From: Promerops cafer
Taxonomy: Eukaryota; Chordata; Aves; Passeriformes; Nectariniidae
Assembly: GCA_013398275.1 (NCBI GenBank)
Contig: VZSE01002342.1
Coordinates: forward strand, 1,889,279 to 1,953,278
Length of the DNA: 64,000 nucleotides
Reading direction: 5' to 3'
How positions within the stretch are numbered: position 1 is the stretch's first letter; each line of letters begins with the position of its first letter. The notes under the pieces are model-generated. The model saw nothing but the letters and a program-made list of their open reading frames with translations, made no database searches and was not told where the DNA came from. Made by a program: the position numbers and the translations under genes. Shown here one piece after another: positions 11,790-26,527 of the stretch.

Positions 11790-14700
11790 CTGAAAGTTAC
11801 CAATAGTCACAGGAAATCCTGAAACTAACAGGAATTTTATGTTCAGGTCATATGCTAAGAGGGTAATGAAAACAGCTGTATGGTATTTAAGCACATATTA
11901 AAGCTTGAAACAGTTTACTTCTACCAAACACATTAAAAAATACACAAACAGAGCACTTCAACGTAATAGTGAAATATTCTTAAGGCAAGATTACTTAAAA
12001 TAATGAAAAGTCTTCAGAATTTACTGGCTTACAACTCACATTTTGACTCTCAACATTTTTCTTCATTTTAAATTGAGGCTTTTATCTCTATTTTGAGCAA
12101 ATTAAATAATATTGCAAATATTTTTAATATTATTAATATATATTCTTATTAATATATATATTTTTATTAAAGTCAGTATTTTTTTTTAAACTATTTCAAA
12201 ATGCTGCTGCTACTTATGCTGTTACAAGCTTAATAGTTTTGGGTGGACTTTAGTGATTATATTAAAAGACTGTAGATTCAAACATCCCTATCAACAGAAA
12301 TCTTAACTGAATGTAGGAAATTTTCTGGAAAAAATGCTGAAAGCCAAGGTCAAGATTCTGCAAAGATCTAATAAACAAGAAACATAGCTGAATTTAGTCC
12401 TAATTACTGGCTTAGATATGTGGGATATTATACTACAGTTAAGCATGAAAAATTCTTGGGAAACTCTGAACTTAAAATTAAACAGGGCAGATGGAGAGTA
12501 CTCTTTCAACTGCTATTTCAAGACAAAATGATTTAACACCAGCACCTAAATATTGCTTCAATTTTCAACACCTTAACAACTGAGGAATTCATTCCAGGCA
12601 AAAAAGAAAAAGAAGTCTGTCATGATTCATGACAGCTAAGGCACGAAAAAGGGTAATAACTGCAAAAATCTGCAAACTCTTTTTCATTTTTTTGTCTTGC
12701 TCTTATTTAATGACTGCCGTAAAACACTGGCCTTGGGGTTTTATCAATGCAGATGAGCAGCTCAAGCAAAACATTTGGGGTGGGAAGCATACATGTTTGC
12801 GAATTCTATACAAAAATTGTAAAATGAAAGAAGTAAGACTTCTCATTAAAAAACCCAAACTAATCCATCAAAATTACAAAAGGCAGTGACAAATTTAGTC
12901 ATTTGAATCACTTTAATTTATAGTACTTATGTGCTTCATCAACAGTTCATATTACCAAAATTGAAAAAAAAAGTATTCCTGGCACTTCAAAATCTTTCAA
13001 AATCAGCACCCAAACTTATGGCTGGACTTGTAGCGTAGATACATATCTTAGAGGTTCACTGCCCTCATCTACTGACCTATAAGCAAAGTGAACAACTATG
13101 GCTCTGTCCCCGTTAGAAAGTAATCTGAAACCGTAGAAATAGATCAGTAGATCAAAGCAGCTGGTGCTGACACTCCTATGCTAGCTGTTCAAGAGGGTTT
13201 ATTTTGGATTAGATTTCATCTGGTCTCCAGAAGCAAACATCACTATCACATGGACCATTCAAATTTTTCCAGGAATTTCATGATTGATGCAGAACTCCAT
13301 GTCCCCAGTAGAGAGAGAAGAGCACTCTGCACCTGCAGCAGAACTCACAGACCAGTTTTCTGAGAAAGGAATGTAGTTCAAACACACTGAGCCAAGCAAG
13401 TGGTAAGGGGAGACAACAGTGAGATCTTCTCCAAAGCAGTTTTAATCATCCAAATCACAATTGTAATGCATACATCGGAGTTATACCCTACCTTTTCAAA
13501 CCAGACTAATCAACAGAGATAAAATGTCACAAACAGAATGCTTGATGGCACTGAAAGACTTCAGAAAAATTCTGTAAGCATTCTTCATGATGCCTCACAA
13601 TTGAAAAATAAAATCATGATAAAAGACCGTCTACTGGCTTCCACAAAAAATTTATTTCCTCTGTGCCAGAATTCAGCAGAAGACATAAATCTAGATATCC
13701 CTATTCCTTAGGCTTCATTTCTCTTTTCTTTGTTTATTTACTTCATCTTTTATGTCCTGTTTTCTCATTTCAAATATTTTATTTTCCTTGTTTCTACCTT
13801 ATTTCTTTCAGCCTTTCTCTCCTTTATTTATTCATTTCCTCCTATTACCTGTGCTATTAAATACAGTAAGGGAAAAGTAAATATTCTTGCATCTCTGAAC
13901 TTTCAGACAGAAGTGTCACTATTGTTTTTTCCCTGGAAATTCAGATAGTATAGACTGAGACAGGTTTGTAAGCACTACTACTGTGATTTAACTTGTCTTA
14001 ACTCAAACAAAATTTAAAAAGGGTGAAGATGATCATGGGTTTACTGCAATGACTCAAATATATCTCTAAATCCTGTGCTAACCAACTATGGGAATTGAGA
14101 AAAATCAGATTAATGACACAGGAATATTAGTCTACCATAAGACTGAAATTGGACTGGCTCTAAATATCATCTCAGAGAACAGCCACAGGAACAAAGAAAT
14201 ACTAAGGGAAGCTAATCAAGCAATTTATGGAATGCAAGAACTTCAATTAAAGAAAACACTAGATAAAATAAATTTGGTGTATACACAGTTTTTTACCTTA
14301 GATGTAAAGCCAGGAATATATTGCTTAATCTCTGCCCTTTTTTTTTCTGGGCTATGTAATTTATATAGTAATTTAATCCTCTAGATTTTAGGTTATATGC
14401 CAGAGTTTCTCTTAGAACTGTAAGTTACAAATAGAGGATTTTTTAATCTTTTTTTTTTCACATACAATTAATTCATTAGTTGCTTAGAATAACCAAACTA
14501 TTTAGACTCACCTAGTTTCACTGACGTTCAGTATACAACATCCAAATAAATTTCCAGAAGATTTTGCAAACGAAAGAATGGGCTTCTCTCTACATTTGCT
14601 AAATTTAGATGAAAACAAAAAAATCAGATCTCTTTAAAGCAATTCGTAATGAAAAACTGTCTTTTAAGAAAAACAACACTACACAAATTTTCACATGTAC

Positions 14701-16745
14701 ATTATCTGAAAATTTTAAGCATATTGCCTTTCCATTTCATAAGAAATATGGTCTTCATGTTCTAAAAATGTCACTTGAAAAGTAACATCAAAGATGCACA
14801 ACACACAGAGGTTTTCAGGATGCTCAAAAGTAAGTACTTCTTAACTTTTAACCACACACAGCCTGCACTGTCCAAAAAGATCAATTTTATTATGATATCT
14901 TGTGAACATTAGAGTAGCAATAAAGAGAAAAACAAAGAATAGAGAAAAACTGAATGAAAAAATGGATAACAGTTATGGAAATATACTGATGACACAGAAT
15001 TTGAAGGACTAAATCAACAAGTAGATTGGTCATAAAGTTAAGGAAAAGCACAAAGAGTACAGAAGAAAATCTTCTCTCAGTGTTTGTACCTGACACTACA
15101 ATGGAGTCGAGGAGATTAGACCTGTTTACTTCTCACAGTCCAGCTAGAACATGCTCAGTAGCTCTGTCTGCTTATGACTAAAAGGATTTGGAATATATCT
15201 ACCTCATCTGATTTGGACAGATGAAATGGATTTAGGAAAGTCATTGAACTGGTACAAAACATATTTTCAGAAATCTATCATGATGCCTAATATAAGTGGG
15301 ATAGCAGAAAAAAATACTGCAACATAACAATTTGTTTCTCCTTTGTTGAGTGCTTCCTCCAGCATTTGCAGGTGCTTTATTTTTCCAGTGGCAAGATTTT
15401 CATTGCATTTTGCATCAAGAAAACAGTATGTCCTTCCCTCTCAACTCATTCTCAGACACAAGCTGGTGTTTGGTCAAATTTTAGGTGAAGGAGACATATA
15501 ACAGAGATTCAAGTCTCAGTAAATTATAAGCAACTAAAACCAGGGTTCTGGAACAGAAAGTGTCAAGCAACATTAACTACAAGCACTGCTACCTGTAATT
15601 CAATTCATGACCAAACTTCATGCATGACAAAGCACCTCTGATGCATTCTAAGCCACAAGGAATACAGGAAGGCTTTCTGCCAGCAAGACAAAATAATCCC
15701 ATTTCAGCAAGATTGGCACAATGTCTGTTCTACATAAATAGATCAATTTATTGGGGTTTTTTTGACCCAATATAAAAGTGCATATTTTGACCCAGTAAAA
15801 AAAACAACAGAACATCTGAAAAATGATACCTACTTAGAAAGATAAAACATAAAAACACATACATGAAGTCTACAGAGGGCCATGGCCATGATCTTTGTGA
15901 TAGATTGAATCAAAATCCCTTTGCTGCTCAAAAGATGAACCATAAACAAGCTACCCTGCTGTTCTGCACTTCTCTCTGTGTGATGCACAAAGCAATCAGC
16001 AACCTTACTGCAAGATACGACATGGACAAATCTTGCAAAGATGAAAATCTGCACCTCCTGGCCCATCTGAAGCTGGACAGTACACAGTGTCCAATCAAGG
16101 AAGCAGGAAGAAGCAACTCTTTCATAAATAAGGTGACACGTGAACCAAGACAGTGGTATTTGAACCCATTAAGATGCATTCTTCTGCTATATCCTTACAT
16201 GAATGGGGTATTAAGTCATCTCAACAAGACCATCTGCAAAAAAAAAAACCAAAACAAAACAAACCCCAAAAAAATAATAACAACAAAAAGAAAAACCACC
16301 AAAAAAACCAACCAAAAACAACCCACACCACACAAAAAACGCCCAAACAAAAATCACTCAGAAAAGCAGTGAGCATGGCAGTACATATGCTCATTCACTG
16401 CAACACATCCCTGGGAGAGATATTAGTTTAGTCTCCAGAAACCACAGGGCCACATTAGCACACTGCATTGCTGGGGACAGTGCCTTCATAAGGTCTGGGT
16501 TTTTTCTTCCTTCTACTTTCCAAGGCAGCTCGGGTACAGTTCAGTTGTTTCATTCCATGCTCCAGTGTACAGGATAAAAGCTTATGAAAAGCTTATTTGA
16601 AGTTTATTCTTGCCCACACACAACATTAATTTGAATCTCAAATTGAAGTGGAATGTCTACCTTGCCTGAGGTTGAAAAAGAGATGTTTCTGTTTAAAGCA
16701 TTACTGTTCTAGTAGCAATAAAATCTACATACTTACAGAAATTAC
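11790..16745 (-). other. putative intron between exons D and C
   Basis: AT-rich, with very AT-rich patches (12100-12190) and no further exon candidates with good splice sites. Confidence 0.4.
16238..16360. repeat. A/C low-complexity tract
   Basis: About 120 bp of CAAAA, CCAAA and CCACC-type words, with G almost absent on the plus strand. The open frames through it are lysine/threonine/proline-rich artefacts. Confidence 0.85.
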
Positions 16746-16838
16746 CTAGAAATACATTGTGCCTTGTAGAGTGGGTGGGTAGCATTAGTAGTCCAAATGT
16801 GATGTCATCTGAGTTAAAGTCTTCTTTGGCACAGTCTT
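16746..16838 (-). CDS. candidate exon C of an unidentified minus-strand gene
   Basis: 93 nt with an excellent acceptor (TTTTTTTGTTGTTTTTCAG) and donor CTAG/GTAATT. A second donor, T/GTAAGTATG, lies 9 nt further (exon end 16737) in the same phase. One frame only is open, in phase with exon B: DCAKEDFNSDDITFG then LLMLPTHSTRHNVFL. Family unknown. Confidence 0.5.
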
Positions 16839-19236
16839 CTGAAAAACAACAAAAAAACCCATAGCTTAATGAAATTAATCTGTTTGAAAAAACTTTTTGG
16901 GGAGGAGTCCTTGATTATTTCTGTTTTCTCTCCTGCCATTTCAGTCATTTTATATGCATCCTTAAATTGTCCAAAAATTCACTTTCCAATTTTTCTATTC
17001 AATAGAATGATGTAAATACTCATGAAAGAGAACTTCAACATAGCACACCACCTTTTACATCTGGCACTGTCTGAAATCCAAACCTGCGAGACAAATGCAG
17101 TAGCCGAACGGTAACACAAAATTTACGGATGAAATGATGTCTACAAAACATTAATACTACAATTATTGCAATACAATTGCTTTGGATTGTATTATGACCT
17201 TGCAGAGCATCAATAATACACTATGCAAACTTCTGGAAAGAAAATGCATCAATAAAATCTTAACTGTATGTACTATGGTTCAAACAGGACACATGAACTA
17301 CCTCAGAACACAACCTGAAACTCTCAGAGAACATGGCATGCAACAGCACAAGACTCCCCTCACTAATAAAAAACCAATTTCAGTAAGATGTGCTGAGCAA
17401 AAACTAACTATACAACGGAGATCTCTATACGCAAATACTCTACTTATTTAACTCTGAAATAGCTCCCCACCTGCTACAGATCATAAATTCTGTATTCCTA
17501 CACACCATGCTGTGTTCTAAATACACATGCACCAACTTGGTAATGTCACCTAACTGATGATAATCCTGCTGGAAAAATCTACTCCTACTGACCCACTGTT
17601 GATATTTTCTATTCAGCACTCCCATGTGGCAAAGCATATCCTTTAAGGCATACATAAATCTATTCCCTTCCATTGCATGCAAGGATAGGCGGATTTCCTT
17701 TGACATAAAATAACCAAAAGAAAGTAACTTCTAAACCCCTGTTCTTTACCACCTTGTCCCCCAATACAGATAACATACAAAGAAGAAGCTGTCAGCCTGG
17801 GGAAGAAAAATGCCAGTGTTTGAGGAAGATCTACTGCCAAGTCCAGTGGGATAAGAAATGCAGACCGTTATCACCTACATACCTATTTTTCTAAGTGGTC
17901 AAATGAAATATGAAATGTTACAAATCAATGATTTGAATCAAATACCAGTATGTAGATAAGAAATGGCAAACTATATTCTACAGGGCAGGAAATTTAGGCG
18001 CATTTTTTTAAAAAATCTATGCCAGTTTATGAAAGATTATTTTTCATTTCTTATGTTGGCAACAAAAAGCTTAATGTAACTCAATCTAGATCAACCATAA
18101 ATCTAATTGTCTATATAACAGCAGTACAAATTTAACTAAAATAATTTGGAAAAGCAATTTCAGTTATTTTAGTGAAAAAAGCTTGTGATCCTTTTGACTT
18201 AGATAAAATGGTAGTATGTTAATCACCACTGATGTTAAGAACTTCTGTAGTCCCACCCTCCATTGTACTGGAATTCATATGAAGTCCTCCAGCTTGTAGA
18301 AAAATTGTGTGTAATACAAAGTAGTGGCAGAGTAAAAGGATTGCCTGAGATGAAATTTTCAGGCACAGCTGCTGTTGTTTTGCCACTCACTTTAAAAGCA
18401 AGTTCAACTGACAGCTAAATTTGTTAAAGGGTTAAAAAAAAAAAAATCCTAGTACTAGAATTTGTGTCCTAACCTCCCTGCCAAACTGATCAAAACAGCA
18501 TATTCTCAAGTCCTTTTCCTGTCTCATTTTTTTCTTCAGAAGACCTAAACCCATCAACATAATTTTTAAGTTTCTATAGATCTTTTTCCTGCCCTATTTC
18601 ACAAAACCTTCTAGTTACTCTTCATCTTGATTCAGACTACTTTTCTGATTTCATTATGCTTTCCAGATCCTGCAAAATATTTTGCTTCTTTTCCTCCAAA
18701 TCTGTATATTATTTGGACTTGCTTTATGCTGTCTTTTGCTTCTATATTCTCATATTACTTGTGGCTGATCTATCTTATGTTCTTAGAAATGAGAACTTTT
18801 TTAATTCACTATGACTCGCTTATTGATTTGAATCCTTGTCCCCCTTTCTCAGGTCACTGTCATCATTTTCTATGTCAGTGAAATTCAGATCACAAGCTTC
18901 TCAAGGCTGAAACTCTATCTTATTATCTATGAAACATCATGAAAAGCTCTAGGGCAGCACAAAGTGTTTAGCTAAAGCTTCTGAGCTGGAAAAAAAACCT
19001 ATATAAAAAATGAAGCAGAACATTTTAACAACAAAAACACTTCCATAAAAATATATCATATGTAAAATTGCTGAGATGTTAGAGAACAATCAGTGGAACT
19101 ACCATACTAGCTCTGAACTGTAGTTCTAAAACACACAACTGCTAGTAGTAGCTTGATTACACATAATGGATGTTGCTGCTGTGGATGGCAAGAAAACTTA
19201 ATTAAATCACATCACTACATTAAAACTGATAGGAAA

Positions 19237-19300
<64 letters not shown>

Positions 19301-20632
19301 GAGTCTACATTCCTATTCTGACAGTTCTTGGAACCTGTGATTCATGCTGCTACTTGCTTTTCTACTCACAGTAGAGGAAAACCCTGTTTCCCTTAGAGTA
19401 TCTGTTGTTACTATGAAAACTACTTTAAAATAAACACAAGTCAAAAACACCTATTTTGCAGTCTGCTATGGTATTTTAAAAATGAACTATTTTAATACTT
19501 GAAATCAATAAATTAAAATTTGTGAAGATTATGCTGGTTACTGAAGGCTTGACCAGTATATTTCATACTACACAGCAGAGAATTCTCTAGAAACGAAAGC
19601 AGCACAAGCTAATAAAGTTTCCTTCACTTTTACCATTACTAAGTTTTTCAGTTTTTGTAAACCAACCAGCAGGACACCCTACATTTCTTTACCGAGACTT
19701 GATAAAAATCTTCAAGTTGAACATAATGAGGTAGACTTCAGTCTACTGTTTATGATGATAAATAGGTAATGCAAATACAGGCCAGACAGGAAAGAAGCCG
19801 AGAAATGCCATTCTAGACATAAATTCAGCTCCTGCTTTTCAACAAGTAACTCCATGTTACAAGACAGAGGAGTGGGCTTAGTGGAAATCCAATTTGGGAA
19901 ATACTGTCTTTTGCTCTTATGCTGACAGAAAAATACTATTTTTATTATTATTTTGCTATAATGTCACACTACGATATTGTTGGTCACCATCCCTTTCCAA
20001 AACAGCCCAATATTCTTCCTGTCTCCTCAAGCCCTGATGACACATACAACTCCTGTTCTCCTATCCAACACAGACCCAGTGCATGCTGAAAAAAACAGGT
20101 CAGTACCAAAATCCCACTGCATTCTCTCTCTCTCAAGAGAGGGAAGTGACACATTTCTCTCTACCCAGCTTGCCCATTTTCCCAAAACCTGTATTAACAT
20201 TGCAGTCTGTGATTTCCACCCCTCCTACAAACATGGCTACAACTGATCAATGATTTCAAAAGCTACCGGTGAATATGTAAGGAAAGAACAAGAGTGAACA
20301 AGGAAAAAGCATAAATCTTAGGAAATCAGTTTCAATTTTCTTAGGAAATCAGGCTTAAAAAAAGGCAACTCCCTACAGCTTTTAATTGAGGAAAATTTCC
20401 TAGTTGTTTACTGAGCCAAGGAAAAAAGCAGATTGCGGCAAAATATTTTTTATCTTTTTACAACTTCACATGTAGGTTTCAAATTAAGCTTAGGGGAACC
20501 AAGGTCTGGGAAAGTTACCTCATGAAACAAGACAGGATTTTTCTCCTAATGTATCTTGAGGCTTTTGGATGACTGGTGAAAATCCAAGCATTTAACACTT
20601 CTCTAGCAAGAGTAATCTGAAAAATTACATAC
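16839..20632 (-). other. putative intron between exons C and B
   Basis: AT-rich; contains the GT/GA microsatellite. Nothing coding seen. Confidence 0.4.
19237..19303. repeat. compound microsatellite (GT)n(GA)n
   Basis: About 11 GT units run directly into about 20 GA units, ending GAGAGTGAGAG. It lies between candidate exons B and C and would be length-polymorphic. Confidence 0.97.
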
Positions 20633-20722
20633 CTTCTACCTTAGCACGCCAGCAGGAGTCTACCTTCTCTGTTTTCACAACCATCTTCTCAACAGCAACC
20701 TCTAAACTCTTGGAACATTGTT
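20633..20722 (-). CDS. candidate exon B of an unidentified minus-strand gene
   Basis: 90 nt between acceptor CACCCTGGCAG and donor GAAG/GTATGT. Only one of three frames is open; it starts in the phase exon A requires and reads QCSKSLEVAVEKMVV then KTEKVDSCWRAKVE. The acceptor has a weak pyrimidine tract. A length divisible by three and matched phase favour coding, but a spliced 5' leader is not excluded. Confidence 0.45.
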
Positions 20723-23700
20723 CTGCCAGGGTGCATGTCAGTAATAGCTAAAACTCAATAGGCAGTCACTGACATTGCATTTAACATGCAATGAAATAGC
20801 CATCAAACACTTCAAATGCCCTTAAATGCCAGAAACTATTATTAACTACTTCATTAAAAACTTTACTCAAACATAAAAATGGAATACTTATGCTTTATTT
20901 ATAACAGCAGCAGTATTCTCAGAATCTGAAATATTAAATTAGCTGTATTAATGTGTTTTGAAGTATCTTTTTTATTAAGCAGTTTAGTATCTCATACTCT
21001 CATTAAGATCATAATTTAAGATGTAAAAATGTATTTCCTCTGTGTTTCTAATGTACATTAGGAAACTCACACATTAACCTCCCACAAGAGCCACTTCTTA
21101 CAGGCCAGCCTGGCTCCTCTATGTTCACAAATAATTGCCCCAGCGAAGAAAGTGCTGAAACTTTCTGGAGATCTACCAGTTCAGCAGATAATGACATGCT
21201 TATGGAATCTGGGATCATTCTTCTGCAAGCAATGGAGATACACTCACAAACTTGTGGTGCTGCAAGCTAAAAACTCTTGTAGATGAGGTTGCTAGTAATA
21301 CTACTCCCTACTGTAAAGCACTTAAAATTCTGATATCATGCTGGATGATCAGCCCATTCCCAGGTACTGCTCCTATTCTAAGTGTCCCACAGCAAGACCA
21401 GTACTATGCAACATGGTTAGGAAGTTCTGCGGCCTGCTCTGGCTGTAATAGACCCCAAAGCAGCACAGTCTTCACTAAAACAGGGCACTAAAAGGGGATT
21501 CCATACAAAAGGATCTACAGAAAGGATCTACAATGCTTAACTACCGAAGCCAGGGAGAGTTGCATCACTCAGCAAGATTTTTTCAAAGTTAATAGAGATG
21601 CAAACTATATAAGTAACCAGTGAAAACAGTATTTTGCCTTCACCTGTTTCTGCAGGCCTAGGACATAGGTTAGGTTAGTACTCACAATCCTGGTCCCTGT
21701 CCTTGTCACACACATAGCTAAGCTTTTCCCATCAAAGCAGGGGTAATATATTCTGTTAACATGCCAGCAGGGGGAAAAATATGTCCTCTCATTTTGTCCA
21801 GCAGCACAGGGCTACAGCACAGTAATCTCAAACACAGAAACTGGAAAGCCAATCTCTAGTCTGCAAAACAAGGGTCAAACCATAATCTCTCAGCAGGCTC
21901 TGCACTGAAAAAAAAAGATGCATCAACTCCTAACTTTTCATTTCAGTGGCAATTTTCAGAATATGGAAGCAAAAATAAAAAGTAAAGCTTCACTGGACAG
22001 AGCAGCACCAGAAGTATGCATGCCTTTCTAGGGATAAGGGCAGCAAACAAGAGATTTAAGTCATGGGTTCCATTCCATAATGGCATACAAAATTTTAAAT
22101 GGAACACAGGCCAGAATATAGGTATATATATCATCTTCTTTTCCTCCAAGAAAACAACTGGCCTAGTATATCTCCTTAGCCCAATTAGACTTTAATCATC
22201 TTGTCTGCAAGGAAAAGTGAGGTTCTAGGCTTTGGAGTTTTTGTTGGTTTGTCATTTATTTTGGGTGTTTCTTTTTTTTAAAGGAGACATGAACAAAACC
22301 TCTTCCTCCTCTCTCCTTTGTGCTTCTGAACAAAAGGGAGAGTCACCACAGGGTTTTGGTCCAAGTCCAATTCCATAGGTGTGCCTGAGGTGTGGTTTGA
22401 ACATGCCTTTGAACAAGTGGCGGCCTAATTTACAGATTGCCTAATTTATGAATAGTAAACAGATTTAGATGCCAAGATGCTCGATTGTGATAAGATTCTG
22501 GAAGATGTGAATGAGAACAAAACTTCAGTGTTCAACTTTGGAAAACTTTACTAGTGAAAACCTGGAAACCTCTAACATGGATACAAATTTTATTTGGGGC
22601 TGGACACACAAAATCCATCTAAATCAATTCTGACTATTCCATATTATTTTGTGGATCTGGCCAAATACCAAAATAGCATACATCAAAAAGCATCTCAGAG
22701 GTACTCGCAAATATCCTTTTTAGTGGAACTCTAGAAGGACCTCTATAGAATAATGATGTCACATATATTTATTCTAAAAATCCACTTTAGTTGGATCTAT
22801 CTTACTCCAAGAAGTGTTTTTTTCTGTTTTAACAAAAGGATAATATTCTAATGCCATTTATCTTGTGGTACCAGGCTGTCATTATCAGCAAAATGACATT
22901 AGCTTCAAAACTGAAGCCTTTTCACATACTCCAAGATGATCACACAGTTTTAAGAACAAAGCATTGAAGTAGCCACGTTTATGCCTAATTTGGTCACATT
23001 TTTATCATGAATATGAGGAATGCCCATAGTATCTACTAAGCTTCAAAAGCATTACACTCTAAATATGTCATTATCAGTCTTGAAACTCATAGATATAACA
23101 AATTTTAAGGATCTATATTTAATAAAATATTAGTACTATTAATGATGATTTCATAATATACCCAGAACATCAGTACAGAATAAGGAAACTTATTCAGTGA
23201 TTTTAATGACAAAATGTAGCAGTTGGAAAGAGTCCAAAGTGTGCAGCTCTAAACTGTTGAAAGAATCTGTGAAGCTTTGTTATTTCCACATAATATTAAA
23301 TATAGGACAACCACAGAGGACTAAAACATTTTATGTATATGATTACATATTCTAAAAGTGACTATAATAAGGAATTTATAATATACACAAAAAGTATGGT
23401 AAGAGAACACTAAGACTATAAATTTAAACACTCAGAGGTGAGGTATGCCAAAATTAAAGCGGATTTTACATGACAAAGGAATTTTGTGGCAGCAGTAGGG
23501 ATAGAGAATTCAATCCTTCAGGGCAGTTGCATTAACCCTGAGTCTCCTTTCTCTTCCGTGATTTTGCATTTCACATCTTTTAAGTCCTACAACAAATAAA
23601 CAGTGTAATGTCTGTCAGCGTTGCAAATTATTATGGATTCCCACTGAGTTAACAAAATAACCAACTATACTAGTAAGTTCCTTTCCCCAGGTGGAGCACC

Positions 23701-25789
23701 CACAGAAGTGAATGAGGTACCTTCCTAATGGATCTGGCCAAATTTGCTTGTGCCAGAGTTACAGAGAGACACTGAGATATTATTCTGCTAAGGGACTAAA
23801 GGTGCGCTTCCAACACATCCTTTTATTCTGAAAGATCACTAAATTCAAAATAATAATACCAATGCTACTAACAATAATTCAGTATTAGCTTAAGATGAGC
23901 GAAACAGTTGAATGGTTTGGTCACTATCTGCAGTCTCACATTTTTTTCTCCTCTAGAGATAAAGCTACTGTAAAACAGCTACTGTTCTCCCCAAAGCCTG
24001 GTGACTCTCCTGGTCTTGTGCCACCCCTTCAGTGGTGAACCAGTTCATTAACACTGAAAGGTTAAAAATACTTTGCAAAGCAAATAAACAGAAAGTAAGA
24101 ACAGCAGGAACAATCACTACTGACTTTGCTATGCCTACTAACATCACCAATCCTCACAAACAGTCCTACATCTGCTTTCTCATTTGGCCTTCACAGTTTG
24201 CAGTGTTCATAGGAAAGCTAGTACTTTAAAAAGGCTGGAACACTTCAGAGATCTACCAACGTCTTTGCCTCGAGAAAAACTAACTCATTACAATGTGATG
24301 AAAAGGCATCTTTCAGCTGTAATTCCACTTCTTCTGAATTATATTTTGTATTTTGTATTAAAAACTGTATTAAGATATTAATTTTCTATTCTAAGAGGAG
24401 AGCTATCCATAGTCTTCATCTATAAAACTAAACTAAACCATGAGGCACTGACAACCAATTGTATGTATCTCCTGAAGGAAAGTATAGATAAAAAAGGAGC
24501 TGCTTTCAAACAAGGAAATTACCTAGTGAAGAAAACTGCATTTTTGATTCACGACTATTTTCAACACAAGTTTATTAGTTTTCAGTAAAAAAATTCACGA
24601 CTTTCCAAGTTGATAAAAACATTTCATATAAACAACATGTGGGGAAGGTGAGGGGCAATACCGCTACTACTATTTTATATATTCAGCTTTTTGCAGAAAT
24701 TTAAAATAGAGGGGAAAAAAAAAGTAAAAGCTCAAAGCTCTTAAAAGAAGCAATTTCTTTTGGAAGACCAACCCAACCACGAAGATTCATGACTTCTGTG
24801 ACATTCTATACTAAGCAGCTAATTAACTAACACTACAAATTAAATTTAAGGTAATTACCACTCAGTTTTTAAATTGCTTAGTACAAAGAGAGTAAAGTTA
24901 CCTACAGCAGAGGTTTTGGGGTCCTTAGAAGAGCATTAGTAATAAAAACACTCTGCTTTCCTTCCATTCTTTTATTTTGCCTAAATGTGTTAAACTTTTC
25001 CATGTAAGAACATGAAGCGGAAGAAATAAAAAACAAGACATGGCTGAATGGCACCTTATACTATTAAATATCAACCCGGAAGTCTGGGGGTTTTTTCCCT
25101 GTTTGAATTGTTTGTTAAGAAGCAGTAACCCTTGCCTTACCAACAAAATTCTCAAAGTTACCATATTCTACAAAAAGAACCTAAACCAAATATATTATGT
25201 CTGGTAATCCGAAAGCAGTGTCTGTAATGAGTTTGAGAAAGTGTCTTAAGTAGATACATATGAAAATTAATAGTTTAATTTAAAAAATAAAAGCAGAGTT
25301 ACTTTCAAGTAGAATCCCTCTAATACAACAATCAAATGCTGTCCAATTTCAAAAAACAGGCCCAAACCCCACAGATATTTACAAACAAAGTCAATATTAT
25401 TTCTGTAAAACTGAACATTGTGAAACAACTGCAACTGGTCATACTGAACTTTGCCAGGACTACCACAGTTGAGGTGTATTTCTCAAGTACTTCTTTCACT
25501 AGGGTATTTGCTTAAACAATCCTGTTGCCTCCTGACACACCTGTTAGCCAGAGAAATTATATAGGTTAAACATAACCACATTAAAAAGAAAAAACAAAAA
25601 CACAAAACCAAGGTAGTTAATTTTAAACTGGATCATTTCCTCAAGCTAGTTATGGGACACAATTCCACGAACCGTTGTGCTGGCGCAGCTGGAGCAAGGA
25701 AGAGGCAGGCCAGGTTAAGTCAATACTGCCACCAAAAGCACTGCTTGTCAACCTGTCATTTAAGAAGTCATTTAAGAAAAAATACTTAC
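20723..25789 (-). other. putative intron between exons B and A
   Basis: AT-rich with short spurious frames only. No repeat family recognised. Confidence 0.4.
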
Positions 25790-25928
25790 TTTGAGGATTT
25801 GGAGGATCAGGTTCTATGATCGGCCACTCTGCCTCTACTTGCAGTTTCATATTCCAGCCAAAATCATACCTGACTTTCCCTGTGCCTCTCGATAGGTTAA
25901 CTCTTACCAGCACATGAAAACAACGGCC
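25790..25928 (-). CDS. candidate exon A of an unidentified minus-strand gene
   Basis: Strong donor CAAA/GTAAGTATT. The frame is open from 25928 (an in-frame TAA lies at 25931-25929) to the donor. The first in-frame ATG is at 25850 with A at -3, giving MKLQVEAEWPIIEPDPPNPQ. No convincing acceptor is visible on the 5' side, so it may be a first or 5' UTR exon next to the CpG island. Two short out-of-frame ATGs lie just upstream. I do not recognise the product; non-coding CLOCK leader is the main alternative. Confidence 0.45.
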
Positions 25929-26527
25929 TTACAAAAATTCACTGCAAATGGGTTTGGTTAGTTCACAAGCAGTCCTCCTTATGGAAAAAAAAAAAAAAAT
26001 CCGATTTAAATCGAGGCCTAAAGCAGCTGGAATTTGAAAGTGAAACCAACCAAAAATCCTGATCCACCTCAACCCAAACACAAAACTGAAGTACCACGGA
26101 TTTCCAGTCCCTCGCTGGTCCTATTTCACACCTGCATGCACGGAGTATTTAACACACTGACTTTAAGGCCGCAGTAACTCGAAAAAGGACCGGGGGCTAC
26201 TGAGAATCCCTCAGGTTTTACGAGCGTGAACACGCTGCAGTTATCGCAGTAAAGTTATCGGAATCGAAAAAAAAGGGGGGAAAAAAAAAACTACGAAGTG
26301 CATACGCAACCTCGGAACTCCAGCCCACCTGCCGCAGGGAGAGCGCGGGGCACGCTCTCGCCACCGCCCGGAGCCCAAGGCCCCGCAGAGCTGTCCCGCC
26401 GCGGGGAGGGCCCGGGGCCGAGCTGGCACCGACCGCCGCCTGCCCGCCGTGTAAACACCCGCGCTCCACAGGGCCGCCGCGGAAACCTCCCCCGCGCGTG
26501 GGGCGGCGGGGCCGGGCGCGTCCCCCC

